Counted from the first letter of the stretch, positions 8,480 through 18,772 are shown. The stretch is 64,000 nucleotides of DNA from Flavobacteriales bacterium (GCA_003499525.1 DNTB01000085.1:62001-126000); one strand, 5' to 3'. Notes: generated from the sequence alone by a model not told the origin. Made by a program: numbers and translations.

Positions 8480-9949
8480 ATGTCCTTAAAAGTATATAAC
8501 TCCCTATCGGGTAAGAAAGAAGATTTTAAACCTATTACTCCTCCGAACGTCGGAATGTACGTTTGCGGTCCAACGGTTTATAGTGAAGTACATCTTGGAA
8601 ATGCGCGCACCTTCGTCTCGTTTGATATGATTTATAGATACCTCAAGTATCTTGGGTATAAAGTCAGATATGTTCGGAACATTACAGATGCAGGTCATTT
8701 GGAAAATGATGCTGATATCGGTGAAGACAAAATATCCAAGAAAGCCCGGCTGGAACAACTCGAGCCCATGGAAATTGTGCAGAAGTACACCGTAAATTTT
8801 CATGAAGTTATGACACTACTAAATACCTACCCTCCAAGCATAGAACCTACGGCCACGGGTCATATCGTTGAGCAAATTGATGCCATAAAAGAGATGGTGG
8901 ATCAAGGTTTGGCTTATGAAGCAGATGGCTCCATCTACTTCGATGTAACGGAGTACAACAAGCGCTTTGATGGAGCCTACGGAGAACTATCCAAAAGAAA
9001 TATTGAAGAGCTCTTCAATGAAACCCGCATCCTTGAAGGACAGGCCGCTAAAAAAAATCAGGTGGATTTTGCATTGTGGAAAAAAGCCAATCCCGAACAT
9101 ATTATGCGGTGGAACTCTCCCTGGAGCGTGGGGTTTCCAGGATGGCATCTGGAGTGTTCTGTCATGAGCTCAAAATATCTTGGTTTACCTTTTGACATTC
9201 ATGGAGGTGGTATGGACTTAAAGTTCCCTCATCATGAATGTGAAATTGCCCAGAATAAAGCGCTAAACCCTGAAAATCCGGTTCAGTACTGGTTGCATAC
9301 CAATATGCTGACTCTTAACGGACAAAGAATGAGCAAGTCTACGGGCAATACTTTACTCCCCATTGAACTTTTTACCGGAGACAGCCCTATGCTGAGTCAG
9401 GCTTTTCATCCCATGGTGGTGCGATTCTTTATGATGCAAGCGCACTACAGAAGTGTCCTTGATTTTAGCAATGATGGGCTTCTTGCGGCGCAAAAAGGGT
9501 TTGACCGGCTTATGAAAGTTTATTCAGATCTTAAAAATTTCGAGAAGGCAGGTCGTAAATCGGAGTTTGACGTCGGGACTTTGCGCGATAAGTGCGAATC
9601 AGCTATGAACGATGACTTCAACACACCCATACTCATTGCTACGCTCTTTGATGGCCTTAAGCCGATCAAATCAATACTCAATGGAAATTTGAGCATTTCA
9701 TCTCAGGACCTTTCGGCCCTTAAGGATCTCTACACAAATATGATCGAAGGGGTTTTGGGCCTTAAAACCATAGAGCAGGACAGGGAAAATGAAGATCAAA
9801 AAGATGTTATTATTCAAATTCTCATCCAGATGAGAACCGAAGCAAGAGCAAGAAAAGACTTTACAACTTCCGATGAAATCAGAGATAAACTCGGGTCCGT
9901 TGGAATTACCTTGAAAGATGGCCCCGAAGGGACTTCCTGGGAAGGATAA
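8480..9949 (+). CDS. cysS: Cysteinyl-tRNA synthetase
   Basis: Charges tRNA(Cys) with cysteine; class Ia synthetase of 489 residues, normal length. The zinc-binding and substrate cysteine is C29 in [16 protein letters not shown], which also holds the HIGH-type motif HLGN (38-41). Further zinc ligands are in GWHLECS and FPHHECE. The KMSKS loop reads RMSKSTGN. The C-terminal anticodon-binding helices are complete. It follows a strong terminator, so it has its own promoter in the short gap or is served by read-through; polA follows 56 bp downstream. The matching tRNA-Cys gene is also in this window at 54.5 kb. Confidence 0.97.
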   Translation: MSLKVYNSLSGKKEDFKPITPPNVGMYVCGPTVYSEVHLGNARTFVSFDMIYRYLKYLGYKVRYVRNITDAGHLENDADIGEDKISKKARLEQLEPMEIVQKYTVNFHEVMTLLNTYPPSIEPTATGHIVEQIDAIKEMVDQGLAYEADGSIYFDVTEYNKRFDGAYGELSKRNIEELFNETRILEGQAAKKNQVDFALWKKANPEHIMRWNSPWSVGFPGWHLECSVMSSKYLGLPFDIHGGGMDLKFPHHECEIAQNKALNPENPVQYWLHTNMLTLNGQRMSKSTGNTLLPIELFTGDSPMLSQAFHPMVVRFFMMQAHYRSVLDFSNDGLLAAQKGFDRLMKVYSDLKNFEKAGRKSEFDVGTLRDKCESAMNDDFNTPILIATLFDGLKPIKSILNGNLSISSQDLSALKDLYTNMIEGVLGLKTIEQDRENEDQKDVIIQILIQMRTEARARKDFTTSDEIRDKLGSVGITLKDGPEGTSWEG

Positions 9950-10005
9950 ATCTCTACTTTCTAGGGAGCCCAATTGGTTATCTTTGAGCAAAACAGGTAC
10001 TCAAA

Positions 10006-12777
10006 ATGCTCACTCCTCAAAGCCCAACCAAGCTGTTTCTTATTGATGCTTATGCACTCATTTTCAGAGCATATTTTGCATTTAGCAAAAACCCGAGGAT
10101 TAATTCAAAAGGTTTTAATACTTCGGCCGTTTTTGGCTTTGTCAATGCTTTACTCGATATCATCCAAAATGAAGTTCCTACTCATATTGCCGTAGCTTTT
10201 GACCCCTCAACTCCATTAAAAAGAAACGAAATCTTTCCAGATTATAAAGCCAATCGTGAGGCCACACCCGAAGACATCAAATCCTCAGTTCCATTTATAA
10301 AAGACATCCTTAAAGCTCTCAATATTCCCATACTTATCGAAGATGGATATGAGGCTGATGACATCATTGGGACCATAGCACATGATGCTGCTGATGAAGG
10401 CTACAAAGTGTATATGATGACTCCGGATAAGGACTTTGCACAGCTCATCAGGCCAAATGTTTATCTCTATAAACCCGCCCGCATGGGCAATGCAGCCGAA
10501 ATATGGGGAAAAGAAGAAGTCTGTGGAAAGTTTGAAGTTAAAAACCCGATACAGGTGATTGACATTTTAGGTCTATGGGGGGATGCAGTAGACAATATAC
10601 CTGGAGTTCCGGGAATTGGAGAAAAAACGGCAAAAAAGCTGATTGGAGCCTATGGTAGTATTGAGGGAGTTTACGATCACATCGATGAGCTCAAAGGCAA
10701 GCAAAAGCAAAACCTCATTGACTTCAAAAAGCAGGCGCTCACCAGCAAAGAACTTGCAACGATTGATGTGAGCGTTCCCATTGAATACGCTCTCAGCGAT
10801 TTTGTAATCGAGGAAGCCAATATGGAGAAACTGATTGCCATTTTCGATGAACTTGAGTTTCGCTCTTTGACTAAAAGACTCGGTAGTAACAGCCAGAATA
10901 AAGATTCCGGAGAGCAGATTTCTATGTTTGATACTGCTGCAGGCAGCACTTCCATTCCTCAAATACCGACTCTCGAAAACACCTTCCACAACTACCAACT
11001 TGTAGACAATGCCGAAAAACTAGACAGGCTTATCGCAGATCTGAGCAAGCTTCCGGCTTTCTGTTTTGACACAGAAACTTCGGCATTAGATTATGATCAG
11101 GCCGAACTCATCGGCATTGCATTTAGCTACAAAAAAGGGGAAGGATACTATGTCCCGTGTTTTCCTGGACAGGATACAGAGATCAAAATAAGAAAACTAA
11201 AGCCGCTTTTTGAAAATCCGGGTATCGAGAAAGTCGCACACAATTTGAAATTCGATTTAAGGATTTTGAATAAGTATGGGGTTGAAGAGATTGCTCCGTC
11301 TTTTGATACTATGATTGCTCATTATCTGATTGAGCCGGATAATAATCGCAGATCTATGGATTTGCTTTCGGAAACAGTTTTGAATTACAAGCCTAAGCCT
11401 ATAACTGAGCTAATAGGGCCAAAGGGAAAGAATCAAAAGAGCATGACAGAGGTTCCTATCGAGGAACTTAAAGAGTATGCTGCTGAAGATTCTGATATAA
11501 CCTTTCAACTGCGCGATGTTTTTAAAAAGGAAATGGCTGATAAGAAAGTCTTTGGGGTTTTTACCGATATCGAGATGCCTCTTGTTCCAGTGCTTATGCG
11601 TATGGAAAAAGAGGGCATCAAATTGGACAAAGAGAAACTCTCCGAACTATCCTCTTCTCTTGCTGACGACATCATCAAATTTGAAAAGGAGATCTACGAG
11701 CTAGCGGGATCCACGTTTAATATTGGTTCCCCGAAACAAGTTGGAGAAGTTCTCTTCGAAGTGCTCAAAATTCACGATAAACCGAAGAAAACCAAGTCGG
11801 GCCAGTACGCTACCAATGAGGAAGTATTGAAACAACTGGAAAGCCGTCACCCAATCGTTCCGGCAATTCTATCCTTTAGGGAATTGCAGAAACTGAAGAA
11901 TACTTATGTTGACTCCCTTCCCACAATGATCAACCCCAATACGGGTAGAATTCACACTACGTTTAATCAGGTTGTTGCTGCAACAGGTCGGTTGAGTTCT
12001 GATAAACCTAATCTTCAGAATATACCCATACGAACCGAAAAAGGTCGCGCTATTAGAAAGGCATTTGTACCAAGAGATGAAAATCACATACTTATTGCGG
12101 CCGATTACTCACAAATAGAATTAAGAATTATTGCCTCAATATCCGGAGACAAAGGAATGATTGAGGCCTTTAATGCCGGGCAAGACATTCATGCCTCTAC
12201 CGCTTCTAAAGTATTTGGTGTGCCTTTAAGTGACGTCACCCGGGAGCAGAGGAGTAGTGCAAAAACAGTCAACTTCGGAATTATTTATGGGATTTCTGCA
12301 TTTGGTCTATCGCAACGAGTGGGAATATCAAGAACTGAGGCTAAGGATATTATTGATAACTATTTTGAACAGTTCCCAGGAATAAAAGACTATATGGACA
12401 AAACCATAGCTTTTGCCCGAGAGCATGGATATGTGCAAACCATAACAGGAAGGCGCAGATATCTACGCGATATCAATTCGCGAAATGCGCCTGTTCGGGG
12501 ATTTGCCGAACGAAATGCCATTAACTCCCCGATTCAGGGATCAGCAGCAGACATGATTAAACTTGCGATGATTAAGGTCGATAATTTCCTCCACGACAAC
12601 GACCTAAAGACCAAAATGATATTGCAGGTTCATGATGAACTGCTCTTTGATGCGCCGCTAAACGAGGCCAAATCGGTTCTGCCTGAAATCAAAAAAATTA
12701 TGTCTGCGGCTCTTCAATGGGACGTTCCCATTTCAGTGGATGCCCAACTCGGAAACAATTGGCTGGAAGCCCATTAA
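10006..12777 (+). CDS. polA: DNA polymerase I
   Basis: A 923-residue family A polymerase that fills gaps and removes RNA primers. The N-terminal 5'-3' nuclease covers about residues 1-300 (LFLIDAYALIFRAYFAFSKN; PDKDFAQLI; GIGEKTAKKL). The 3'-5' proofreading domain keeps its metal ligands D355 and E357 in FDTETSALDYDQAELIG. The polymerase palm has motif A with D700 (ADYSQIELRIIAS), motif B (RSSAKTVNFGIIYG) and motif C with D877/E878 (QVHDELLFD). All three activities therefore look intact. The stop directly abuts the stop of the convergent metalloprotease, with no spacer and no terminator hairpin. Confidence 0.98.
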   Translation: MLTPQSPTKLFLIDAYALIFRAYFAFSKNPRINSKGFNTSAVFGFVNALLDIIQNEVPTHIAVAFDPSTPLKRNEIFPDYKANREATPEDIKSSVPFIKDILKALNIPILIEDGYEADDIIGTIAHDAADEGYKVYMMTPDKDFAQLIRPNVYLYKPARMGNAAEIWGKEEVCGKFEVKNPIQVIDILGLWGDAVDNIPGVPGIGEKTAKKLIGAYGSIEGVYDHIDELKGKQKQNLIDFKKQALTSKELATIDVSVPIEYALSDFVIEEANMEKLIAIFDELEFRSLTKRLGSNSQNKDSGEQISMFDTAAGSTSIPQIPTLENTFHNYQLVDNAEKLDRLIADLSKLPAFCFDTETSALDYDQAELIGIAFSYKKGEGYYVPCFPGQDTEIKIRKLKPLFENPGIEKVAHNLKFDLRILNKYGVEEIAPSFDTMIAHYLIEPDNNRRSMDLLSETVLNYKPKPITELIGPKGKNQKSMTEVPIEELKEYAAEDSDITFQLRDVFKKEMADKKVFGVFTDIEMPLVPVLMRMEKEGIKLDKEKLSELSSSLADDIIKFEKEIYELAGSTFNIGSPKQVGEVLFEVLKIHDKPKKTKSGQYATNEEVLKQLESRHPIVPAILSFRELQKLKNTYVDSLPTMINPNTGRIHTTFNQVVAATGRLSSDKPNLQNIPIRTEKGRAIRKAFVPRDENHILIAADYSQIELRIIASISGDKGMIEAFNAGQDIHASTASKVFGVPLSDVTREQRSSAKTVNFGIIYGISAFGLSQRVGISRTEAKDIIDNYFEQFPGIKDYMDKTIAFAREHGYVQTITGRRRYLRDINSRNAPVRGFAERNAINSPIQGSAADMIKLAMIKVDNFLHDNDLKTKMILQVHDELLFDAPLNEAKSVLPEIKKIMSAALQWDVPISVDAQLGNNWLEAH

Positions 12778-15189
12778 TTATCTGGTTATCAAAAACTTGT
12801 TGGATACAGCACCCTGTTTTTCCGTTCGTAGTTCCACCAGGTAAAGTCCATTAGCCAATCCTGAAAAATCTCTGGAAAATGTTTGTCCTCCTGAATTGAC
12901 CTGAAAATTTTCGATAAATATTACCCTGCCGGAGATATCTCTTACAGTTAGTTCAGCAGCATCTCTTTCTGTGAAATCCGTTTTGAAGTTTAATTCCCCT
13001 GTCGTGGGGTTGGGAAAAAGCTGAAAACTGAAAGCTCCGCTTTCCAGAATATCTTCTACTCCGGTGATGGATGAGTAGTCGAACTTCCAGACATCACTCC
13101 ACTGCTGCACTGCCCCGGTTACTTGTCGGCCGACCCTCCAGAAGTACGTGCCGCTTGCAATTCCGCTTATGTCCTGCTCGGTATCAGTGTCTGTTGATGA
13201 AGAACCCAAATACGTTTTTGTGTATTCAATTTTGGCAGGACTAGTAAACAGACTATCTGTATCAAGTTGAACGACATATTCATCGGCTGAGGATGTTGCC
13301 AGCCAATCCAGAGTGAATGTCATTGCTCCTGAAAGAGAAGCTTGATTAACAGGGCTTACCAATACCGGCTTATCCGTCAATGAACCCGAAACCATTATGT
13401 TGTCAATAAAAAGATTGTTGGTATTTCGGGCATCGAACTCAAACTTAAAACGGACTCCTTCTCTGAGATATACGCCAGGAATATTCATTGTGGCTGTTGT
13501 CCATTCTGTGGAACTTGGGAATGTAAAAGGCCAACTTTGGTTGGAGCCTGTTTGCAGTCCGGCCCCGGCATTGATGTAATTTAAAGCCCAGTTTTGACCG
13601 CAATCTGTAGAAATATACAACCGAAGCAGCCCCAACTCACCGCTTCCGACTCCTGTCGATCTATACGCATAATCAAAATCGAGTTGTCCTGATGTCAGGT
13701 TTGAAAGATCATAGGTCGATGATTCTACCGAGAATTTCGTTTCACCATTCCCATGAGCGTTATAATACATGGACCGAGTACTTCCCGAACCTGCGTTTGG
13801 ATAGGAAAACCACCCTGCGCCAGTTGCCTCATTATCTACAAACCATCCATTGTCTCGTAATTCTCCAGTGAATTCATAGTCCTCGGTTACTGGACTTGTC
13901 GAGCCTCTGTCTTCCAATACCGTCATAAAATCCTGCTTAAAATTGGATACTACATTGGTATTGTCTCCAACGCTCAGGCTGACATCATATACTCCTGCTA
14001 CTGCGTAGGTAACCGAGGGGTTCTGAAGGGTTGAGGTAATGGGATCACCGCCTGTGAAACTCCAATTATGAGTAATTGGATTGAAATACGATTGGTCGTT
14101 GTACTGAACTATCTGGTTCTCACAAACTACCCTTCTGTCGACTTCAAAATCCGCTTTACACACCCCAGGGTTCGGATTCAGTATGTCTTTGTCCGCCACG
14201 TTGGATGGAGAAGTTAAACTTATGAGTTGTGAAATTCCATTCAAAGCGTTGATCATCCTTGTTTTCTGTCCGAGTGAAAACATGTTTTGACAATCGTCAT
14301 AACTCATATAGTTTTCTATCTGGTCGGGCATATCTGTTGTGAATGAGCTTCCAATCTGGTCGTTCGAACAGGTATTTTGACTGAAATTGCAGCCATATGT
14401 ATCTTGAGCACTCGGTGGCGTATCACATACTCTGTCGCCTGAATTGTTGCAATTACTTCCACAACCGCTCTGAAACGTGTGCGACAGATTAAAGCAATGA
14501 CCAACTTCATGAGTAAGCGTGCGATCACCGAAACCGGCAGTTCCAATTCGACCCATCCTGTCGTGTCTGATGACGACCCCGTATGTGCTCCAACTTCCGA
14601 ACCCAGGGAACTGCGCGTATCCCAGTATGATTCCGCCGCCGCCAAAACCAAGGTCGATTTCATTGACCACCCAAATATTGAAATACTCATCTGAAGGCCA
14701 ATAGCTGAGGCTTTTTACAGCATCATCTGCTGCAAAGCTGAGTGAGGGGTTATTCACTCGTACTACGCCGTTTGTACATTGTCCGCTTGGATCCACTTTG
14801 GCCAGGCCGAATTCTACTTCCGAGTCTGCCGCGTAAGGCTGGAATGCTGTTCTGGTCTGCGATGCATCGGAGTTCAATCGCCTAAAGTCCTCGTTTAGCA
14901 TATCGATAGCGCTCTCTATTTGTTCGTAGTCAATATCTCCAACACCATTTGAATGAATGACATGCACCACTACCGGAACATACTTAACAGATCTGAAGGA
15001 CTGAGTCATTGGACCGTCAGATATTTCCATAACTTCTTCGAAAAGCTCAGGAGTTAAGGCAGGGTCCTCTTGCATCATGTGATGGACATGTTCGTCAGTC
15101 GCACATTTTATGATGTTGGTCTGTGCCTTTATTGATATGAATGAAGGAACAAAGGTTGCGACTAATAATAAAGAGAAGTAAAATTTCAT
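12778..15189 (-). CDS. Secreted M43 (pappalysin-type) zinc metalloprotease with PKD domain and T9SS sorting domain
   Basis: An 803-residue secreted protease. A signal peptide (about 1-22) leads a propeptide and the catalytic domain. The zinc site is HEVGHCFNLSH with H227, E228, H231 and H237, followed by the Met-turn in IENYMSYDDC, the pattern of family M43. A PKD-like domain follows (about 350-430, SYFNPITHNWSFTGGDP), then a jelly-roll-like region (about 440-610), a fibronectin-like segment, and a C-terminal T9SS type A domain (LFPNPTTGELNF; LANGLYLVEL). It is thus likely released or anchored at the surface and degrades external protein. It is convergent with polA, stop against stop. The 183-bp upstream region holds a 10-bp direct repeat. 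Confidence 0.92.
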   Translation of the reverse strand: MKFYFSLLLVATFVPSFISIKAQTNIIKCATDEHVHHMMQEDPALTPELFEEVMEISDGPMTQSFRSVKYVPVVVHVIHSNGVGDIDYEQIESAIDMLNEDFRRLNSDASQTRTAFQPYAADSEVEFGLAKVDPSGQCTNGVVRVNNPSLSFAADDAVKSLSYWPSDEYFNIWVVNEIDLGFGGGGIILGYAQFPGFGSWSTYGVVIRHDRMGRIGTAGFGDRTLTHEVGHCFNLSHTFQSGCGSNCNNSGDRVCDTPPSAQDTYGCNFSQNTCSNDQIGSSFTTDMPDQIENYMSYDDCQNMFSLGQKTRMINALNGISQLISLTSPSNVADKDILNPNPGVCKADFEVDRRVVCENQIVQYNDQSYFNPITHNWSFTGGDPITSTLQNPSVTYAVAGVYDVSLSVGDNTNVVSNFKQDFMTVLEDRGSTSPVTEDYEFTGELRDNGWFVDNEATGAGWFSYPNAGSGSTRSMYYNAHGNGETKFSVESSTYDLSNLTSGQLDFDYAYRSTGVGSGELGLLRLYISTDCGQNWALNYINAGAGLQTGSNQSWPFTFPSSTEWTTATMNIPGVYLREGVRFKFEFDARNTNNLFIDNIMVSGSLTDKPVLVSPVNQASLSGAMTFTLDWLATSSADEYVVQLDTDSLFTSPAKIEYTKTYLGSSSTDTDTEQDISGIASGTYFWRVGRQVTGAVQQWSDVWKFDYSSITGVEDILESGAFSFQLFPNPTTGELNFKTDFTERDAAELTVRDISGRVIFIENFQVNSGGQTFSRDFSGLANGLYLVELRTEKQGAVSNKFLITR

Positions 15190-15372
15190 CTCAATGGTTT
15201 ACAGTTTCGTAATAAATAGAACTTACCCTGATGCAGAATGTTCCATTCGTTAGATGAGAGAACTTACCTCAAAAGGAGTGATCGTATTGGGTTAATCAAA
15301 CGATCCAGCATCAAGAAGTCTGCTAAAGTATGAAAATCCAAAATTGCTTTGGTCATCCATTTGTCACGCAGC

Positions 15373-16089
15373 TTACATATTTCGCAGAGTATCAACAGGC
15401 TCAGTATACCTTTCGGTATTTCGCAATATTTCCAAATATAATTTGGCTACAGCTTCCGGGGATGTGAGTTCATTTTGTTCTTTTAGTCTAACGAAATCGT
15501 CATAGCGGCTAAAGTCTTCTGAATTCGAAGATCTGATCTCACTTTGCATTTCAGTGTCCACAATTCCTGGGGCGATACTGTATACTTTTATTCCCCATTG
15601 AGTTATTTTTTGCTCCTCATGTATGGTGCGGGTCAAATGGTCCAGACCTGCTTTCGAAGAACAATAAGGTGCCCAGGAATCTATGGGATAATTGGCTGCT
15701 CCGGAGCTCACATTTAGCACTATTCTTTCAGCGTTATGATTCATATAGCATTGCATGTATAAATTCATAAGAATTGCTGGTGCGATAAGATTGACTTTAA
15801 ATAAATTATCAATGGCATCATTATCGGCAGTTCCTATTCTTTTGATGTCTCCTATTTGACCTGAGTTATTGATGAGGACTAACTGCTTTGCTTCATCGAG
15901 CCTGGGAAATTCATACCTCTTCACCTCCTCAATTATCGAAAGGTCAAGATAGTGGTGTGCATACCTTGCATGATTGATAACATTTCTTCTGGAGAGGCCA
16001 ACAACCCAGTTCGTTTCGTCTTTTAGTATTTCTTCCGCTAAAGCTTTGCCAATTCCACTGCTCGTTCCTGTGATAAAATAGTAGTTCAT
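15373..16089 (-). CDS. SDR family oxidoreductase, sepiapterin/benzil reductase-like
   Basis: A 238-residue short-chain dehydrogenase with the NAD(P) motif GTSSGIG (about 8-14), the NNSG motif (about 74-77), serines in NVSSG (about 128-129) and the YxxxK pair Y142/K146 in SWAPYCSSK. The stretch from NVSSG through APGIVDTEMQ resembles sepiapterin reductase and Bacillus benzil reductase, which reduce diketone side chains. It is the last gene of a minus-strand run, one base after the cystathionine enzyme. With the PTPS-type enzyme at 37.6 kb it could belong to a biopterin pathway, but the substrate is not fixed by sequence. A general SDR role remains possible. Confidence 0.82.
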   Translation of the reverse strand: MNYYFITGTSSGIGKALAEEILKDETNWVVGLSRRNVINHARYAHHYLDLSIIEEVKRYEFPRLDEAKQLVLINNSGQIGDIKRIGTADNDAIDNLFKVNLIAPAILMNLYMQCYMNHNAERIVLNVSSGAANYPIDSWAPYCSSKAGLDHLTRTIHEEQKITQWGIKVYSIAPGIVDTEMQSEIRSSNSEDFSRYDDFVRLKEQNELTSPEAVAKLYLEILRNTERYTEPVDTLRNM

Positions 16090-16090
16090 T

Positions 16091-17254
16091 TTATATTGAT
16101 TTGAAGGCTTGATCTAGATCCTGAATTAAATCCTCAACGTCTTCAATTCCTACGCTTAATCGAATCAGAGAGTCGACAACTCCTGATTTTTCGCGTTCTT
16201 CCTTAGGAATTGCAGCATGAGTCATGGTTGCCGGGTGACCAATCAAAGATTCCACTCCGCCGAGTGACTCTGCCAGAGAAAAGATTTGGGTTTTACTTAC
16301 CAGGCTGTGTGCATCTTCAAGTCGGTTTCGCTTCAACGAAAACGAAACCATTCCTCCGAAATCAAGCATTTGACGTGAAGCTACTTCATGGTTAGGGTGA
16401 TCTTTAAAGCCGGGGTAAACGATCTTATCGACTATGGGTTGACCCTTGAGCCACTCGGCAATCTGAGCAGCATTTTTACAATGCCTTTCCATACGCACAT
16501 GTAGTGTTTTAATACCTCGTAAAACTAAAAAACAGTCCATCGGCCCTGGCACAGCACCGCTGCTGTTTTGAATTCTGTAAAGTTCATTGGCCAATGCTTC
16601 ATCACTGACTACCAGCGCTCCCATCACCACGTCACTATGACCTCCTATAAATTTTGTAACAGAATGCATTACAATGTCGGCCCCGAGCTCCAGTGGGTTT
16701 TGCAAGTATGGTGAGGCGAAGGTATTGTCAACCGCAAGCAGGATGTCTTTTTCTTCAATCATTGTGGCAACTCCCTGAATATCAACTACATTCAACATCG
16801 GGTTCGTGGGAGTTTCCACCCAAATCAGCTTTGTATTTTCATTAACCCTGGCTTCAATTTCTTCCAATTGCGCCATGGGGACGAAATGAAAGGTAATGCC
16901 ATATTTCTCGAAAACAGTGCGAAATATACGATAGGTTCCACCGTATAGATCATTGGTGGAAATTACCTCATCGCCCGGGTCAAGCATCTTTATAACGGCA
17001 TCGATAGCGGCCAAGCCGCTGGCAAATGCAATTCCGTACTCTCCTTTTTCCAGAGCAGCCAGGTTTTTTTCGAGGGCACTTCGGGTTGGGTTTTGGGTTC
17101 GGGAATATTCAAACCCTTTATGCTTCCCTACTTCTTCCTGAACATACGTTGAAGTTTGATAAATTGGCGTCATAATAGCACCTGTAGCGCTATCGGGCTC
17201 AAGCCCTCCGTGTATGGCCCTGGTTCCAAAGCCAGTCTTCTTGCTAATTTCCAT
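16091..17254 (-). CDS. Cystathionine gamma-synthase / gamma-lyase (PLP-dependent)
   Basis: A 387-residue Cys/Met-metabolism PLP enzyme of fold type I. The PLP lysine is K201 in HSVTKFIGGHSDVVMGA, and the family signatures GFEYSRTQNPTRSALE, DLYGGTYR and VETPTNPML are intact. The family covers synthesis of cystathionine from activated homoserine (MetB) and cleavage of cystathionine (gamma-lyase); the sequence alone does not separate these, so no symbol is given. It acts in the cytoplasm in methionine/cysteine metabolism. Its start abuts the stop of the membrane protein upstream with no gap, and the SDR follows after one base, so the three are likely cotranscribed. Confidence 0.93.
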   Translation of the reverse strand: MEISKKTGFGTRAIHGGLEPDSATGAIMTPIYQTSTYVQEEVGKHKGFEYSRTQNPTRSALEKNLAALEKGEYGIAFASGLAAIDAVIKMLDPGDEVISTNDLYGGTYRIFRTVFEKYGITFHFVPMAQLEEIEARVNENTKLIWVETPTNPMLNVVDIQGVATMIEEKDILLAVDNTFASPYLQNPLELGADIVMHSVTKFIGGHSDVVMGALVVSDEALANELYRIQNSSGAVPGPMDCFLVLRGIKTLHVRMERHCKNAAQIAEWLKGQPIVDKIVYPGFKDHPNHEVASRQMLDFGGMVSFSLKRNRLEDAHSLVSKTQIFSLAESLGGVESLIGHPATMTHAAIPKEEREKSGVVDSLIRLSVGIEDVEDLIQDLDQAFKSI

Positions 17255-18355
17255 TTATTGCTTCTTGAACTTAATCAGTTTACGTTTTAGATATACTCTT
17301 TGTATCCAATTGGGTAGCACTATGATCCCAATAAAAAGATAAACATAGTAGGTGATAAGTCTCCAGAATATGGCCAAAGCCCAACTGAGATTATCATCGG
17401 GAGCAAAGTCTTTCAGAAAACCGTCAAAAGCAAATTCGGCTATCCCGGCACCTCCAGGTGTTGGGCTAATGAGCATGATGACCCACATGACCAATTGCCT
17501 CGAGAGGACAATAAGGTTTTCATGAAAGCTCATATCAGTAAACGCCATTAAAATGAAATTCGCAACCAAAAACCGAGAGGTCCATGAGACTGCTGTGGCT
17601 CCAAACGTTTGTGCCCAAAACCCCAAAGATTTATTTCTTAATTCTTTACTCGTAGTTATGAGGTCGTCGCCCGCTTTGTATGCTGCTCTGATCCATCTGC
17701 GTAAAAATGGTATCATAAAAACCCTAATAATTAGCATTTTGGTCCTTCGAGGGCTGATAAAAATGCCAAAAAGAATGGCTGAAATCAGGACAATTATGAA
17801 CCCATAGCCCACCCAAAAAACCTGCTTCACACCCCATTCAACTCCAAAAATGTATGCACTCGGTGCGCTATCAGGAAATAGCTGTTCCGTGCCCACGAGT
17901 ATTAAAAGCAAAGGCACCATAACGACATAAAACAGTTCGTCCAGAAAGGCTGTGATCATGACAATAGCGGTGCTCCTACCGACTGAAATTTTTTCTTTGC
18001 TCAGGATAAAAATTGCAATACCTGACCCCCCCACTACAGATGGGGTTATGGAGGAAGAAAACTCCCAGAGCATTATATCATCGAAGATGTTTCGCCATTT
18101 GATTTTTTTCTCCGACAGTGTTCGAAGCCTAAACATGTACCCCACATCTCGAAATGCAGCCGCAGCCAGTGCCAGAAGCAACCAGCCTATAATTCGTGGG
18201 TTCCAGCTTATTTCCTGAAGTTTGGAAAAATCAATCTCCGTAACAAGGAGGTAAACAATCAATCCCAGACCAATAACCACAGGAATGGCCAGCCTACGTG
18301 GACTGAGCATTTGCCTCAATGGGCTTCGTCGTTTTTTCCTCTTTATTTTTGCCAC
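17255..18355 (-). CDS. YbhN/LPG-synthase-type transmembrane protein (UPF0104)
   Basis: A 366-residue integral membrane protein of the lysylphosphatidylglycerol-synthase transmembrane family. After a very basic N-terminus (KIKRKKRRS) there are about eight hydrophobic segments. The signature motif near residue 300 reads SPTPGGAGIAEFAF, which corresponds to the conserved TPGG-G-E motif. Relatives are flippase-like or regulate lipid/glycan enzymes; no soluble aminoacyl-transfer domain is present, so lysyl transfer is not implied. It is first in a minus-strand run with the PLP enzyme and SDR, and is divergent from the ArsC-like gene over only 17 bp. Confidence 0.87.
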   Translation of the reverse strand: MAKIKRKKRRSPLRQMLSPRRLAIPVVIGLGLIVYLLVTEIDFSKLQEISWNPRIIGWLLLALAAAAFRDVGYMFRLRTLSEKKIKWRNIFDDIMLWEFSSSITPSVVGGSGIAIFILSKEKISVGRSTAIVMITAFLDELFYVVMVPLLLILVGTEQLFPDSAPSAYIFGVEWGVKQVFWVGYGFIIVLISAILFGIFISPRRTKMLIIRVFMIPFLRRWIRAAYKAGDDLITTSKELRNKSLGFWAQTFGATAVSWTSRFLVANFILMAFTDMSFHENLIVLSRQLVMWVIMLISPTPGGAGIAEFAFDGFLKDFAPDDNLSWALAIFWRLITYYVYLFIGIIVLPNWIQRVYLKRKLIKFKKQ

Positions 18356-18372
18356 TTTAAATTTTCCGGCGA

Positions 18373-18729
18373 ATGGTTAATACGGTATTTTACATCAAAA
18401 CGTGTGATACAAGCAGAAAGATCATCAAAGATTTTGGCCTGATTCATGGCTTTAATTTAAGGGAGGTCAAAAGTAAGCAAATCACCGAGGGGGAATTGGA
18501 AGAACTGGCCCAAATGGCGGGTAGTTTCGAGGCTCTTTTCAGCAGAAGGTCAAGAGCTTTCACTCAAAAAAACCTTAAAGGTCAAAAACTCACTGAAAGC
18601 CAGCTCAAGGCTTTGATTTTAGAAGAATACACCTTCCTTAAACGACCGGTGGTTGTTCACAATAACCAGATATTTATCGGCAGTAGCTCAAAGGAAAAAG
18701 AAAAACTATCTGCTGCCTTGAAAGCATAA
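18373..18729 (+). CDS. ArsC/YffB-like thioredoxin-fold protein
   Basis: A 118-residue protein of the ArsC/Spx/YffB family. The N-terminal motif is FYIKTCDTSRKIIKD, with a single cysteine at residue 11, where Spx and some relatives have CxxC. The rest of the fold is present, including LKRPVVVHNNQIFIG, which matches the RP(I/V) segment of ArsC. Arsenate reductase activity needs further partner residues and arsenic genes nearby; none are seen, so a YffB-like thiol role is equally possible. It is divergent from the YbhN-like gene (17 bp) and converges on the pseudo-hydrolase gene with a terminator hairpin between. Confidence 0.82.
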   Translation: MVNTVFYIKTCDTSRKIIKDFGLIHGFNLREVKSKQITEGELEELAQMAGSFEALFSRRSRAFTQKNLKGQKLTESQLKALILEEYTFLKRPVVVHNNQIFIGSSSKEKEKLSAALKA

Positions 18730-18750
18730 AAAAAGGGGCCTAGGGCCCCC
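18727..18750 (-). terminator. Terminator between convergent genes (stronger for the minus strand)
   Basis: GGGGCC (18735-18740) pairs with GGCCCC (18744-18749) around a 3-nt loop. Read on the minus strand the hairpin is followed at once by eight T (complement of 18727-18734), a classic end for the hydrolase gene. On the plus strand a weaker T run lies about 20 bp further on, so it may also stop the ArsC-like transcript. Confidence 0.75.
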
Positions 18751-18772
18751 TTCGATCTATTTTTTGAGTCTA

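Noticed and set aside
10573..10998. 141-codon minus-strand open frame
   Set aside because: Antisense to the 5' nuclease region of polA with no domain signal.
14316..14690. 124-codon minus-strand frame overlapping the metalloprotease in another frame
   Set aside because: The M43 zinc motif and Met-turn in the main frame settle the coding frame.
17255..18355. Call as lysylphosphatidylglycerol synthetase MprF
   Set aside because: Only the membrane half is present; the catalytic soluble domain is missing.
18373..18729. Call as arsenate reductase arsC
   Set aside because: Only one active-site cysteine with no arsenic-resistance genes nearby; a YffB-like role is as likely, so no symbol was given.
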